Source: Raphanus sativus (lineage: Eukaryota; Streptophyta; Magnoliopsida; Brassicales; Brassicaceae). Taken from it: a stretch of 64,000 nt of DNA. The position numbers were made by a program, and so were the translations under genes. The notes under the pieces were generated by a model. The model searched no databases and was not told the DNA's origin. It saw only the letters and a list, made by a program, of their open reading frames with translations. Below are positions 1 through 10,844 of this stretch, piece by piece. The stretch's first letter is position 1. Every line of letters begins with the position of its first letter. Location: contig NC_079519.1 of assembly GCF_000801105.2 (NCBI RefSeq), positions 15,019,828-15,083,827 of the forward strand, given 5' to 3'.

Positions 1-2257
1 CTGTTTAGGACGTTAGAGTTCGTTTGTTGTGATCAGCAACAACGATATGATGCCGTTTAGAAGGCGTATGAAGGTTTTAATCGAAAAACGAATGTTCAGA
101 CACGAAGCGACGTCTCGCAGTGCTTTGAAGTTTGTTTTTCTTATGCCATAAAGGACTATGGGCTTTTAGAAATCGCGGAATGTTTCCGGGCGATAGTTTA
201 TGATTTATTTGGTGGATACTGGATCCATTGTTGAGGCCGTTCAGCGATTGGCGAGTTTGTTCGCGAAGAGTTTCGAAAATTCGGTTTCTGTGTTTGTAAA
301 GAGTTTCGAAAATCCGGTTTCTTCAAAAAAGGTGGGATTATACAAGCATACACATTTCAAATGTGTACGAGGTAATTTTCGCTTGTGCCGCATTTCGAAT
401 GTTCGCGGTCTTGGAGATGTTTTGCGAATGTCCGTAGTCAGAAACTGTTGTTTCAGTTTGGACGTGCAAGTTATAAAATTTTGATCGAGGAATTAGGACC
501 AGGGGTCGCGTATATTTGACCCAGAGAGAAGCGTCTACCTTCGCTTTGCTTCGCGAAGTGTTGGCCTTCCGGGATTTTATCGACGACTCATATAACTCTT
601 GGAGCTTTGTCACGAGTGTTTCTTTTCATGCTTTGTTTACGGGGCGTATAGAACTTAATCAGTCAATATTAAGTTCAATTTTTCCGTTAACCGTATGATT
701 GTTAGGACTGATTTTATTACGAGAAATTTATCGCATGATTTCCGCTTTTGGGCTATGCGACAGAGTTGCTCGCGTAATGGTCACTTGGCGTTTTATGACA
801 AATCGTGGATTATCGTTTGGCCCTTAAGTGATTGGAGCGGCGACCATTCAGCTGTTTTGTCTTGGCGTGAAGGCTGTGTTCAGCCGTTTAACCAAGGAGT
901 TGGTAAACGATCAGACCGCGATCCTTTCGCATTAAGGTCATATTGGTTCACGATTGTCTTTAATGGTGATGCCGAATTCAGGTCCGAACTTTATGGAAAG
1001 ACGTAGTTGGCCGAGGGCCGAATAGAGTTCGTCGAGATAGACATGCCAATCATAGCGGAGTTTTCTAAGTTATGGGTGATGGCTTTTTGAAACGATTTTC
1101 CACTTTAGGTTTCAGTTATACGATAGATGCTTCGTATAAAGTTTCCTTTGGTCGCATGAAAATTGTTTCATTTTATCCGAGGAAATAAAGTTTAAGGAAT
1201 CGACGAAGAACACGTTCGGAATCAGTTTTGGGTTATTTCCTGCTTGGACGTAATTTTCCGTATTGCGATGTCGTTTTGCATGAAATCGATCTTGGTTTTC
1301 CTTATGCTGTTTTTGTGTAACATATTTATACGAAAGTAATGGATGACCGGTTTCATGAAGATAGAAAATCGCAGATAGTCAAAGTAGTCTTGTTTCCGTG
1401 GTTTACACGGGAAATGTTTCCACTTTGATTTTGTTTTTTGGCGAAAGTTGCTTCGGGTTACTCATGAAGTTTTACCGAAGGTTATTTCGTTAATTTTGTA
1501 GCTCACCGTCGTGCCATTAGTCTCACGGAAGCGGAAAGAAAATGCCAAGGATGCGCGGCGATCGTTTCTCGGTTTTTCGAGAGATTAGATCGGTTTGCGC
1601 GTTCTGCCTAGACAGTCAAGAAACAATAGAACGAAACTGGAAGAAAATGCCTAAGACTTAGCTTGCTAGACTATCCACCTAGGTTCTAAGTTCCCTAAAT
1701 TTTACGGCAGTTTACAAGACGTTCCCATTCCTTTCCTACGAAAAAATTAAAACCTTGATAAAATTTTCTAAGTCGGACGTACCTTAGTCTCATTGATTGC
1801 TCGAGATTGCCTCATGTCCGTTCCTCTTTGTCTTCTACCGTTTCATTGTCAAAGGTCTTCAATAAGTCTGATACTGAATCGAGAATCGATTTTTGATGAA
1901 ACCTGAAGGAACAGTGCAGAATCGTTGCAGAATCGTTGAAGCAAAGGGAGGAGAAGTAGGCGAAACTCGAAGAAGGCTAAGGGGGGTAGACAAGTGAAAA
2001 CGAATGGCAAGATGTCACTTGAGTGGGGCTTCTTGTTTCGTCAAGCTATGAGCAAACTGGTCAGGTCAAGAAGCTTACGATCTTGTTATACTTCACGAAT
2101 GATGTTTCGTAAAATATTGCTGAGCTTTTATTTAACGAGAGTTATTCAACAAAATGTTATCGAGTTAATTTTACGGAAATTGTTTCGTAAAATTAGTTTG
2201 GATAATATTTGGGTCAATCTTTACGAGGATTGGCCATGCTTGACGAATGTTTTGTTG
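1..2257 (-). mobile_element. Tat-A element A1, noncoding internal region
   Basis: This stretch lies inside minus-strand element A1. It is collinear with 55503-57410 of element A5, starting from the shared CTGTTTAGGACGTTAGAG. It has about 310 bp (roughly 1128-1440) that the A5 copy lacks. All open frames are short and not conserved between the copies, so I see no gene. Part of the collinear A5 region (55360-55500) matches the U3 end of the A2 LTR at 11140-11290, so some of it is probably LTR-derived. The boundary between LTR and internal sequence is not resolved. Confidence 0.6.
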
Positions 2258-2405
2258 CCCGGCGACCAGCGCAGCACGGGAGCGTTAGCCGCCCGGCGCC
2301 TAGAGGCAGCACGGGCGTGCTAGCCGCCCGGCGCCTAGGGACAGCACGGGCGTGCTAGCCGCCCGGCGCCTAGGGACAGCACGGGCGTGCTAGCCGCCCG
2401 GGATT
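2258..2405. repeat. GC-rich minisatellite, Tat-A type
   Basis: Four tandem copies of a roughly 36 bp unit containing GGGCGTGCTAGCCGCCCGG. The GCTAGC core and the GCCGCCCGG block are the same as in the U3 arrays of the Tat-A LTRs. Frames running through it code only for Ala/Arg/Gly/Pro repeats and are not genes. Confidence 0.8.
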
Positions 2406-3118
2406 GTGCTTCCTCGCGGGACCTGCCTGTTTTCTCGTTTTTTTTTTAAAGGTTTCTCGATCGACACTTAGTCTCTCGAGGTTTCTTTAATTGTTTTTCC
2501 GAGTCTTTTGGACATTGATTCCAGCAAGGAATTGTTTCTTAGAACGTTGTTGACCTTTTATTTTGCGAGAGTTATTTCACAAAATGTTGTCGAATTAATT
2601 TTACGGGAACTGTTTTGTAAAATGTTGTCGAGTTTAATCATGCAAAAGCTCTCTCGTGAAATATTTTCGAGAATTTATTTTACGAAAGGTGTCCCGTAAA
2701 ATGTTATCGAATTTTAGCATTAGAAACGCTGATTGGTAACCGGATCAGTCGTGCTTTCTGTTTCATGAGTAATCTGGGGTTTCTCCGCGATTTCCAGGAG
2801 AACAAGTCTTTATTTTTCCGGGAAATTCTAAAAAACATTTCCAGTCGAAACTCTACTCGGTAATCAGACTGTCATATCAGCCTTGGGCTCGATCCTACCT
2901 AAAATCGTATGTGGGTCGTTTAGCCGTGATTCGGGCCCCTTTTGGGCTGTCTTGGGACTTAGACATTTTTACGATTTTTCTTTAGAAAAAGCCGTTGATG
3001 TGATGCTGGTTTTTCCGAAAGGATTTCAATTCCCCGTATAGTTAAGGCAACTGGTGTTCAAGCTAACCATAGTCATTTTATACGGCAGGCAGGAATCCGT
3101 CTCCACTACCAAAACTTT
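2406..3118 (-). mobile_element. A1 tail with GTAAAAT inverted repeats
   Basis: Noncoding sequence collinear with 58080-58690 in A5 and, inverted, with 62978-63600 in A6. At 2540-2720 there is a run of short inverted repeats built on TTTTACG/CGTAAAA. At 3060-3090 the stretch resembles the LTR sequence around 12020-12060, as a diverged second copy of an LTR block inside the element. I see no gene here. Confidence 0.6.
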
Positions 3119-3375
3119 TTATGAATTTTCCCGAAGTCTTTCTTCGATAATCCCAAACGAGGGGGGTTGTGTCCTTGGACCCGAGGACTGTGTTGCAGGA
3201 ACTTGGACGGGGGTGCATGGTTGATAGGACCCGAACTTGGTTGGAATGGTCCGTTCTCGGGACGTTTGTCTTATATAACCGTTTGCATAAGCGTTGGTCG
3301 TAGGAGCAGTCACTGCGAAGTTGTTTTACCAGCGTCGATGTGAGCTGCGAGTTTGTCTTTCATATTTCCAGACAT
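3119..3375 (-). pseudogene. Tat-A leader/gag N-terminal ORF remnant (A1)
   Basis: This is the ORF just downstream of the primer site on the minus strand. Residues TAPTTNAYANGYIR and the C-terminal IIEERLRENS match the intact copy at 62705-62977 in A6. The A1 copy lacks one base near 3317 after the shared start (ATG at 3375-3373), so the first ~25 codons are out of frame, and it has a 15 bp in-frame deletion after NGYIR. There is no matrix/capsid domain or zinc knuckle. Both A1 and A6 keep only this roughly 90-codon piece in place of gag-pol, so the subfamily is presumably mobilised in trans. Function is unknown. Confidence 0.6.
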
Positions 3376-3424
3376 TACTTTGATCAAGCATTTTGCGGCC
3401 GTAAGAGTAAGAGTAATCCGTCTC

Positions 3425-3445
3425 CCCCTCCTTCTAGCGCCAAAC
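3425..3445 (-). promoter_or_regulatory. Primer binding site, A1
   Basis: On the minus strand the LTR end TTCCCACA is followed by GTTTGGCGCTAGAAGGAGG. The same block follows the 5' LTR of A5, A6, B1 and B4. A primer tRNA ending CUAGCGCCA would pair with it; I did not identify which tRNA. Confidence 0.75.
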
Positions 3446-4956
3446 TGTGGGAACCGAAATTCGCACTGTCGATTTTTATTAAGTAAATCGGAGGAAAGCT
3501 AAGTAAACCTAACTTTCCCTGAAGGTCCGGATTCTCTGCGACAACCAACGACAAGTGATCAAATAAATGCGGAAAGGTTTTATTAAGATTTGAGACTGGA
3601 CCTTAAGGAAGGCTGCCTACGTACCCCTTTCGAGGATCAAGTCGGACGTAGTTCAGTTGGAAGGGTTTGAACAAGAGATCGAACTGCCTGGCGGAGTTCG
3701 TCTAGTACGAGCGTTAGTCATAGAAACGGGCATGTCGAGAATAATGCCAAGAGTTTCTATGTGCGGAACTCTAAGTAAAAGGATTGTTAGATCCTTCCGA
3801 GAGAGACATGAGTCTGCGGACAAGATGAAAATAGAACGAGAGGCGGCCGGACGTTCTAGGTCCTGCCTTGCTAGTCTACTGCCTAAATTCTAAGTTCTTA
3901 AGCTAACATGAGCTCTCTTGGTCTCCAATCTCGGATTTGCTTTCCCTCTAGGATTTTTTCTCTTCTCCCTTTGCTTCTCTCCTCAAGCTGCTTTATATAC
4001 TCCTCCCTATGACGGTCTGTTCTCCTTTTGGGCCGCGAAGCGGGCTTTTTCCATTTTCGTCGGCCTTCATGTTTATCGGGAAACTTGACATTTATCTTCG
4101 GGAAACTTGACATTTATCCTTCTGGCAATTTAGCATTTATCTTGTTATGTAAAGATAAACGTAAATCGTCGTATCTATCTCAGATAATCGTAAGCGGACT
4201 GTCCGATCGCGTTTGGTCCCTTTCGGGCCGTCTCTAGGACTTCCGTTGTTTTCTACGATTTCTTCGGAAGATCTTCAATCCTTCGTAGAGTTGAGATAAG
4301 TGGTGTCTTAAGATAACCATCACTGTTTTGCACGAAGAATTTAAGATCTTCCTTCCCGTTGATATTTTACGAGTTTCCGAATTCCGACGATCTTTGTTTG
4401 GAGTAAGAACGGGAGTTTTGTACGCGGAATCTGAACGATTCGTTCCGCGAAAACTTGGGAAAGACGCAAAGTACAGACTTCTGACGGCCGGGGCCTAGAA
4501 CTTATGCACGGAAGCTTGTCGCCCGACAACGGCTAGCCGGCGGCGGCCACGGCCAGCACGAGGGCTAGCCGCCCGGCGGCCAGGACCTCGGCGAGGGCTT
4601 TGATTTGATATCTTGCTCGTTTTCTGGGTCCTCACGGTTTGAGAGAACGGGCTCTTTGAAGTTTCAAGGCGGATTCCTTGTCGTTCGGCCTGTCCAAACT
4701 TATGTTACTTCTCGTTTGGTCGTGTCATATCAGCTACGGACCTAATGTCTCTCGGTTCTTCTTGATTGTATCATCGAAGTTTTACGACTAAATCTGAGTT
4801 GGTTTTCTCGTAAAGTTTATCGTGTAAAACAAGAACGATCGACTTTAACATAGGTTTTTTAAGCTATACGACTTGTTTTGCTTGTTTTATGGAAAGTCCG
4901 CACACGATAAATATTTTTAGCCGTTGATTTCGAGATAACCGTTTTTGACCCCAACA
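3446..4956 (-). mobile_element. 5' LTR of Tat-A element A1
   Basis: On the plus strand it runs TGTGGGAACC...GACCCCAACA, so the sense LTR is TGTTGGGGTC...GGTTCCCACA, 1511 bp. The PBS and leader on its left make it a 5' LTR. It carries an inverted TATA box at 3992-4000, a short GC-rich array at 4525-4590, and the U5 motif CTTGATCCTCG...GTACGTAGGCAG (inverted, 3613-3641). Its right end abuts the antisense ORF of Tat-B remnant B3, so A1 probably inserted into that ORF; TCCTG at 4957-4961 would be one copy of the target duplication. The frames inside it are incidental. Confidence 0.85.
3992..4000 (-). promoter_or_regulatory. TATA box of A1 LTR
   Basis: GTATATAAAG on the minus strand, at the position where GAGTATATAA recurs in every Tat-A LTR (12391, 53176, 60456, 62042). 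Confidence 0.65.
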
Positions 4957-5378
4957 TCCTGGCTTAGGGGAAGGAGATCAAATCTCTTCAGATTAAGCTG
5001 AAGAACTCGAAGGAGGCCGAGGCTGCTACTGCTGCGGAGAACACTGCTTTGACGCTCCAGTTGGAGGAGACCTAGGAGGAGCTATGCGGGCTGAAGCTGG
5101 AGAAGGAGTCCTTTGAGGACGAGAAGATGATGGCTGTGAGTGGGTCCAAGGTGACTGCTCGTTGGGAGCTGATAAGGGAATGGCTCAAGGAGCAGACCGA
5201 CAAATGGGAGTTGGCCGTGGAATTCCAGCGATACAAGCTGGTGAAGGAGTCTGAGGCCAAACTGCAGGGCTTGCCTCCTCCATCGTTTGATGATGAGCCG
5301 GCTCTCCCCGAAGCCGGTGCTGCCAAGGAGACTTCCCCTACTCCATCTGAGGGTGCGGCTGCTTCTCCAACCAACTGA
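4957..5378 (+). pseudogene. 3' part of Tat-B antisense ORF (B3)
   Basis: This is the C-terminal exon of the ORF that Tat-B elements carry opposite to gag-pol. It is lysine/glutamate-rich and coiled-coil-like (LQIKLKNSKEAEAATAAEN). It continues as VTARWELIREWLKEQTDKWE and ends in an acidic, proline-rich tail with stop at 5376-5378. It aligns with 33800-33960 in B2 (VARWEVMREGFKGQ). An in-frame TAG at about 5071 breaks it, and the 5' part is removed by the A1 LTR. No function is known; related plant retroelement proteins are annotated only as hypothetical. Confidence 0.6.
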
Positions 5379-5400
5379 TCTCCCTATCTCTTGAACTGTT

Positions 5401-5480
5401 GATCTTTTAAGCCCTTCGGGGTTTTGTTGTTTTTGCCCTTCGGGGCTTTGTTGTTTTTTTAAAACCTCAGGCCTTCGTGC
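5401..5480 (+). other. UUCG-type hairpins after the antisense ORF
   Basis: Just after the ORF stop come AGCCCTTCGGGGTT (about 5410-5423) and TTGCCCTTCGGGGCTT (about 5434-5449). Each has a CCC/GGG stem capped by TTCG, the exceptionally stable C(UUCG)G tetraloop if transcribed. A weaker GGCCTTCGTGCC follows. This could be a 3' processing or stability element of the antisense transcript. Confidence 0.45.
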
Positions 5481-5939
5481 CTTAAAACCTTTTAAGTATT
5501 GGCTCTCGAGGGCCTTAGACTTTAATCTATTTTATTATGCTTCTATCTTTCATCTTGAGTAGCATAAAGTCGTGTTGCTTGCGTTTCTAAGATAGGGGAA
5601 TTCCCTATCACGGGTTATGGGCCGAAGGCCGACCATAACCTTAATCAAATCATGCAGGATCTTAGGAGCTGATGCTAGTCTTGCCCTCAAGATTGCACTA
5701 CTCCGGGTTTCAAAAGAATCAGGGCCTAAGTCCTGCTGCCATACTGATAGCCTAGGGGTTTAGTCCTCGTCGAATTAGTCCCATATCTAGGTAGGCGTGC
5801 AGATTTGTAGGAAGGGATGGACCCTTGAAAGAATTGACCCCTTGTGAAGGCCGGACCCCTGTAAGGGTTGACCCCTTGGATGGGTATCAATGTCTAGGAC
5901 CTGGATCCTGTTAGTAAATTGACCTAACCCTGAAATGAT

Positions 5940-6510
5940 TAGAAAAGCGTTAGACCTTGTAATCCATTATTAAAAACCTGAGTTTTAGTTTTGGAATAAA
6001 AGATCCTTGCTTAGAACCCTAGAGTTCTAGCTTGGTTTGAACCCTGGGGTTCTTGAGCCCTAGAACCCGGAAGTTCTTGAGGCCTTGAACCCTGAGGTCC
6101 CTTACCTAGGCCTGAAGGCCGTTTTATTGAACCCGAAGGTTTACTCATTGAACCCTGAGGTTTTTGAGTATTGGGGTTTAATCCTTAGATCCGGGGACCG
6201 TGATTAAACCCGATGGATACCTCGAACCCGTAGGTTTATGCTTTTGAACCCTGAGGTTCTTGGAAAACCCGAAGGTTGGTATTTGGATTAAAAGATCCTT
6301 GAACCCTGAGATTCTTATTAGATCCGAAGATCAATTAGGCCTGAAGGTCCTTGATCAACCCTTAGGTGATTTTGAATTCGGAGATTCCTTACAGACCCGG
6401 AGGCTGTATTGAACCCTGAGGCTCTTTTATAGACTCGGAGGCCGTACTGAACCCGGAGGTTTTTATATAGACCCTGAGGCCATACTGAACCCGGAGGTTC
6501 GTCATAGACA
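5940..6510 (-). repeat. Tat-B hinge hairpin array (B3)
   Basis: Degenerate units such as GAACCCTGAGGTTC, GAACCCGGAGGTTT, GATCCGAAGATC and GAATTCGGAGATTC are spaced about 18-30 bp apart. Most are imperfect palindromes with 4-6 bp arms around a 4-base centre. The pol-sense strand is minus. It is the counterpart of the 46368-46875 array in B1. No gene is present. Confidence 0.7.
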
Positions 6511-6540
6511 CTGAGGCTGTATGCGTTATGGGAGGTTTGT

Positions 6541-7275
6541 GATCGTATTCTGCTCCCAATGAGGAACCACTACCGATCTGTTATTGAGAAACCGCACTAT
6601 GCCACCCGGAGGTATAGGCCACTCTCATGAATCTCAATGCTGCACTCTACCTTTCTGCAGAAAAGGTCACTCTCAGACTTACTGGGGTCTGGCGTGGGCC
6701 TGCCCCGCGGAGCGACTTCACCCCAGACACACTACTTTCCACGTCTGGATAAGTATTAATTTTTGGTGCTAGCCGGTATTTTCGCACATTTGCTCCCTGC
6801 ATATCAGCCGTCAGCATCTGATTACAGTACTTTGCAGTGTACGTCATGCTCCCTGCGTGTATTTAGCTCGTAGCGTCTTTAACACAGTGTTTGGATAGCA
6901 CTAGTACGGTGGTCCCCACGTAACGTTTGGACTTATAGCCTTTACGCAGGGCCCGAGGTGCAGACAATGTAATAGGGTTGATCAGACTATTTCCTTATAT
7001 GTCGTACACCCATGTAAGTAGTCTCACTAGTATATATAAGGTTTGCTGATATCTAAGGTCCCTTAGGACTTGACCTAGCTAGTATGCCCCTTTTAAGTAC
7101 ATTGGAGTTCCTATAACCCCTTTAGCCGTAACTAATAATGTATTTTATAAGCTTAGTCCTGAAACGTTATCGCATACATAGGAGTAGGAAACCAGTGTAC
7201 TTAAATATATTGTAATAATAGTAGTAGTATATAGAGCTGATCCGGGGACCTTACTTTAGAAGTGATAGAATTTGA
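6541..7275 (-). mobile_element. Conserved hinge block between array and pol (B3)
   Basis: Noncoding, and collinear in inverse orientation with 45634-46330 of B1 (shared TTTCTGCAGAAAAGG, TTTTTGGTGCTAG, GTATATATAAGG). Frames are open on both strands in both copies at 6584-6847, but changes between copies are not biased to silent positions, so I do not call a gene. Confidence 0.65.
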
Positions 7276-8325
7276 GGTGCAAGGCATTCCAGCAGTTGGG
7301 TTGGACCTTACCGTCGCTGTCTTCCAGCTTATAGGCTCCTGCCCCTTGCATCTCTATTACCTTATAGGGACCCTCCCATCCAGGAGCGAGTTTTCCGGCT
7401 GATTTGTGTGGTCACAGACTCGCCTTAGGACCCAGTTCCCTTTCTGGAAGGTTCTGTATCTGACCTTCTTGTTATAGCTCTTGGCTACTTTCAACTGGTA
7501 GGACGCATTTCTAAGGCGGGCCGCCTCCCACTTTTCATCGAGTAGGTCTAGACTCAGGGACATTAGCTCGTTGTTCTCCTCCTGGGAGAGGAATTCAGAG
7601 ACCGTGGTCCTTACGTGCACCTCCATGGGTATCAGCGCTTCAGCACCATAGACAAGCGAGAAGGGAGTCTCCTAGGTAGCCGTCTTCGGGGTTGTCCGAT
7701 AGGCCCAGAGTACTCCATGTAGCTCTTCTGCCCATCGCCCATGGGTGTCTTCTAGGCGCTTCTTGAGCATATTCACCACTGCCTTATAAATGGATTCAGC
7801 TTGACTGTTAGATTGGGGATGTCGTGGTGCTGAATAGGAAAGCTTCATATTCCAATCCTTGCAGAACTTTTGGAAGTTGTAGCTCGTGAACTGGGGTCCG
7901 TTGTCTGTGATGATCTCATGGGGAGTTACGAAGCGTGTGATCACGTTGGTCCATAGGAATTTTCTGATCTGGAGATCTGTTATCTTGGCTGGTGCTTCAG
8001 CTTCTACCGACTTCGTGAAGTAATCAGTCACGACTAGGAGAAATATCTTTTGCCCCGGTGCCATAGGGAATTTCCCCACGATGTCCATGCCCCACTTTCG
8101 GAAGGGCCAAGGAGAACTTAGAGATTTGAGGTTCTCTGGTGGAAGATTGGAGACTGGCGTGTGTTTCTGGCAATGGCTACAGAGCTTGGCTTGTTTGAGG
8201 GAGTCCCTCGCCATGGTTGGCCAGTAGTATCCAAGCTCCGACCACTAGAATGGGAATCACACTCTCCCTTGTGAAACTCTTCTAGTATCCTGGCGGCTTC
8301 TCTAGGGGTAAGACATCGTAGACGG
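7276..8325 (-). pseudogene. Tat-B integrase and pol C-terminus (B3)
   Basis: This is the 3' end of a minus-strand Tat-B polyprotein. Integrase inserts cDNA into chromosomes. The core is visible at 8214-7672: zinc-finger end LCSHCQKH, first Asp in WGMDIVGKFP, second Asp in TDNGPQF, and the Glu in SNSQAESIYK. The C-terminal domain follows at 7626-7357 (SYNKKVRYRTFQKGNWVLR). A nonsense codon at about 7672 and frameshifts near 8215 and 7400 make it dead. It stops abruptly at 8325, where plus-strand element A2 begins. The match in B1 is 44546-45633. Confidence 0.85.
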
Positions 8326-10728
8326 TCACTATCGAGGCAAACACCGCGATGCTGGACCAGATGAAGGAACTGTTCGCCACCGCCCAGAAACGGTCGGAAG
8401 AACAAGAGAAACTAATGGCTTCACTCGCTAAACAGGTCAATACCTTAACAGCGAAAAGCAAACTCCCGCTCGGATCCACCACGGTGAGGCGTGGCAGGAG
8501 GCTCGACTTCGGAACTGCCGGAGACCAAGAAAAAGATGCCCCGAGAAAATCCCCGGAACTCATCCCTGACGATACCACTCCGGCGGGGCAGAAGAAAACG
8601 ACGGATAACCTCCCACCTCCCGCAAGGGAAAACGAAGGAGACGACGTCGAAAGAATCAATCTGGATATCAGCGATCAATCGGATCCGTCCGACGAAGACG
8701 CCGACATCAACCACAGAAGGGCCCGAAGTCAGTCAGCTCGACTGGCGGCAGCCTTCGAAAAACCCATGACAGAAGAGGAAGAAGACCTCTACTGGTCAGA
8801 GCAAGAGAGGTTGGCTGAAGACCAGACTCGGGCCTATCGCAGCCAAAGTAGACAAAGGAGCGCGAACGGCGCCAACGAGATCCATGATTTGCGCGAGTAC
8901 ATCGCAAAAACTGCAGCCGAGGTGAAAGCGGTAAAATCGCAGATTCACCATGCAACCAGTACTGCCCCCGAGATCGACCTGCTCCTCGAGGAATCGAGAT
9001 AGACTCTGTTCACCTCTCGAATCACGGATGCACGAGTCTCAGATCCCGGGAAAATAAAGCTTCCCACCTACGACGGAACCACAGATCCAAAGGCACATAT
9101 GCAGTCCTTCCAGATTGCGATGGCGAGGTCTAAACTTCCGGAGCGGGAAAAGGACGTCGGCTGCTGTCTCCTATTCGTCGAGAAACTCAGAGGTGTTGCG
9201 CTCGAGTGGTTCTCACACTTGAAAAGAAACTCCATCGGAAGTTTCCGCCAGCTTGCTTCAGCTTTTCTGAAGCAATTCTCCATGTTCATGGACAGGGAAA
9301 CTTCCGACGTAGACCTTTGGAGTCTAATTCAAAAGGAAGATGAACCGCTCCGAGAGTACATAAGGAGGTTCAAACTCGTGATGTCCAGGGTAACAGGCCT
9401 CAGCGACAGAGTCGCCATCGACGCCCTGAGAAAAAACCTCTGGTACAAATCGAAATTCCGAAAATGGATTTCTTTGGAGATACCACGCACCATCCAGGAC
9501 ACTCTCCACAAGGCAACGGATTTCATCATCATGGAAGAAGAGATGAAAGTCCTAGCGCAAAAGCATGGACCACAGAAAGCGTCCGGCAAGAAGAAAACCT
9601 CTCGTAACGACAAGTACGTCCATCACGAAGGGGAAGACGTCCAAGGCGAACATAACTACGCCGTCAATTCCGAACAAGGAAGGACCGCCGGAAACACTTG
9701 GACGCGGAACTCGTACAAGGACAATCCCAGCTGCGAGTTCCATCAGACGAGAGGTCACTCCACCGCCAGCTGCAAAGTCCTCGGCGCTAGACTCATTACG
9801 AAGCTGCTTGCCGGCGAACTAGCAACGGTCAGGAGCGTCAAAGATCTGCTCCTAGATTCTGACCGTCCGCCAAAGACCGACGGAGCCAATCCCGAGAATA
9901 ACGCTCCTGGAACTCAATCGGGCGAAAAACACGGACGGAGACAAGACGGCGAAGGAAACAACAACAACCGCCAAAGGATCAACATGATCATCGGAGGATC
10001 GCATTTTTACCAGGACTCCGTTTCATCGATCAAAGCCTACGGACGGAGGGCCGAAACAAGCCCCAGATGGTGTCCAGAGGACGACGTTCCCAATCACGCA
10101 ATCATCTTCGAGGAACAGGATACGGCCGGACTCGATAAACCTCACTACGATCCTCACGGTCAACATCATGTTCCGCGACACTCTGCAGAGGATGAACATA
10201 CCCCTCGGAGAAGTCATCCCAGAACCAAGACCGTTGACTGGATTCTCGGGCGTCACGTCCATGACCCTCGGAAAAATCAGACTCCCGGTCATGGCTAAAG
10301 AAGTCACGAAGATCGTCGAATTCGCTGTAGTGGATAACCCGGCTATCTATAGTGCGATAATGGGAACTCCTTGGATAAACGCCATGAAAGCAGTCCCGTC
10401 CACTTACCATCTCAGCGTCAAGTTTCCAACACCGACTGGAACAGCGGTAATCTGGGGAAGCCAAAAACAGTCGCGACTCTGCTTCCTGGCCGAACATAAA
10501 TTGCGCAGCAATCGGAACGCCCCAGTAGCTGACCCGAAGCGAACTAAGAAGCATCTGAGTATCTCCGAGAACTCTGGAAAGAACAGCTCGGATTTGTCCG
10601 AACAGGCCACAACTCAGGATAGCGGGAAAATCCTCGAGTCCATCGCCGAAAGAACGGATGACCTAACTCCCAACGCGACCACCGACTTAGCTGAAACAGT
10701 CAAGGCGCCGGAAATCGTGGAGTAATAG
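8326..10728 (+). pseudogene. gag: Tat-A gag plus protease remnant (A2)
   Basis: The gag frame is open from the 8326 junction; ATG 8349 is internal, so the true start is lost. The N-terminal part is charged and coiled-coil-like (to 9000). An in-frame TAG at 9000-9002 interrupts it. The retrotransposon gag domain follows at about 9040-9540 ([28 protein letters not shown]), then a CX2HX4HX4C zinc knuckle ([14 protein letters not shown]) near 9730-9772. The protease begins near 10090, but about 75 bp holding the catalytic Asp motif are missing and the frame shifts. The rest ([20 protein letters not shown]) continues to the stop at 10723-10725. RT, RNase H and integrase are absent: a gag-protease derivative, not autonomous. 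Confidence 0.8.
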
Positions 10729-10759
10729 CGACCGCGATAGAAACAGAACTACGAGATGG

Positions 10760-10788
10760 CTTGATCCTCGCAAGAGGTACGTAGGCAG
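10760..10788 (+). promoter_or_regulatory. GTACGTAGGCAG motif
   Basis: CTTGATCCTCG, five bases, then GGTACGTAGGCAG lies between the gag stop and the polypurine tract. A near-identical 29 bp copy sits in the U5 of Tat-A LTRs (3613-3641 inverted, about 52800-52830 inverted, 60077-60106 inverted, 62441-62468). I recall similar GTACGTAGGCAG strings in other plant Tat elements; the role is unknown. Confidence 0.5.
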
Positions 10789-10825
10789 CTCGTCGCAATC
10801 CGACGAGTTCAGCTATCCCCTCACC

Positions 10826-10844
10826 AAAAAGGGGGGGGGGAAGA
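10826..10844 (+). promoter_or_regulatory. Polypurine tract of A2
   Basis: Five A, ten G, then AAGA immediately precedes the LTR start TGGGGACAAAC. This is where plus-strand priming would be expected. Confidence 0.75.

Noticed and set aside
3657..3893. 78-codon frame recurring at 52844-53080 and elsewhere
   Set aside because: Lies in Tat-A U5, antisense to the LTR; it recurs because the LTR recurs, and it is broken by indels at 60120-60330.
6584..6847. Conserved small frames in the hinge, open on both strands in two copies (also 46041-46367)
   Set aside because: Differences between the copies change amino acids freely and the block behaves as conserved noncoding DNA; two copies are too few to claim selection.
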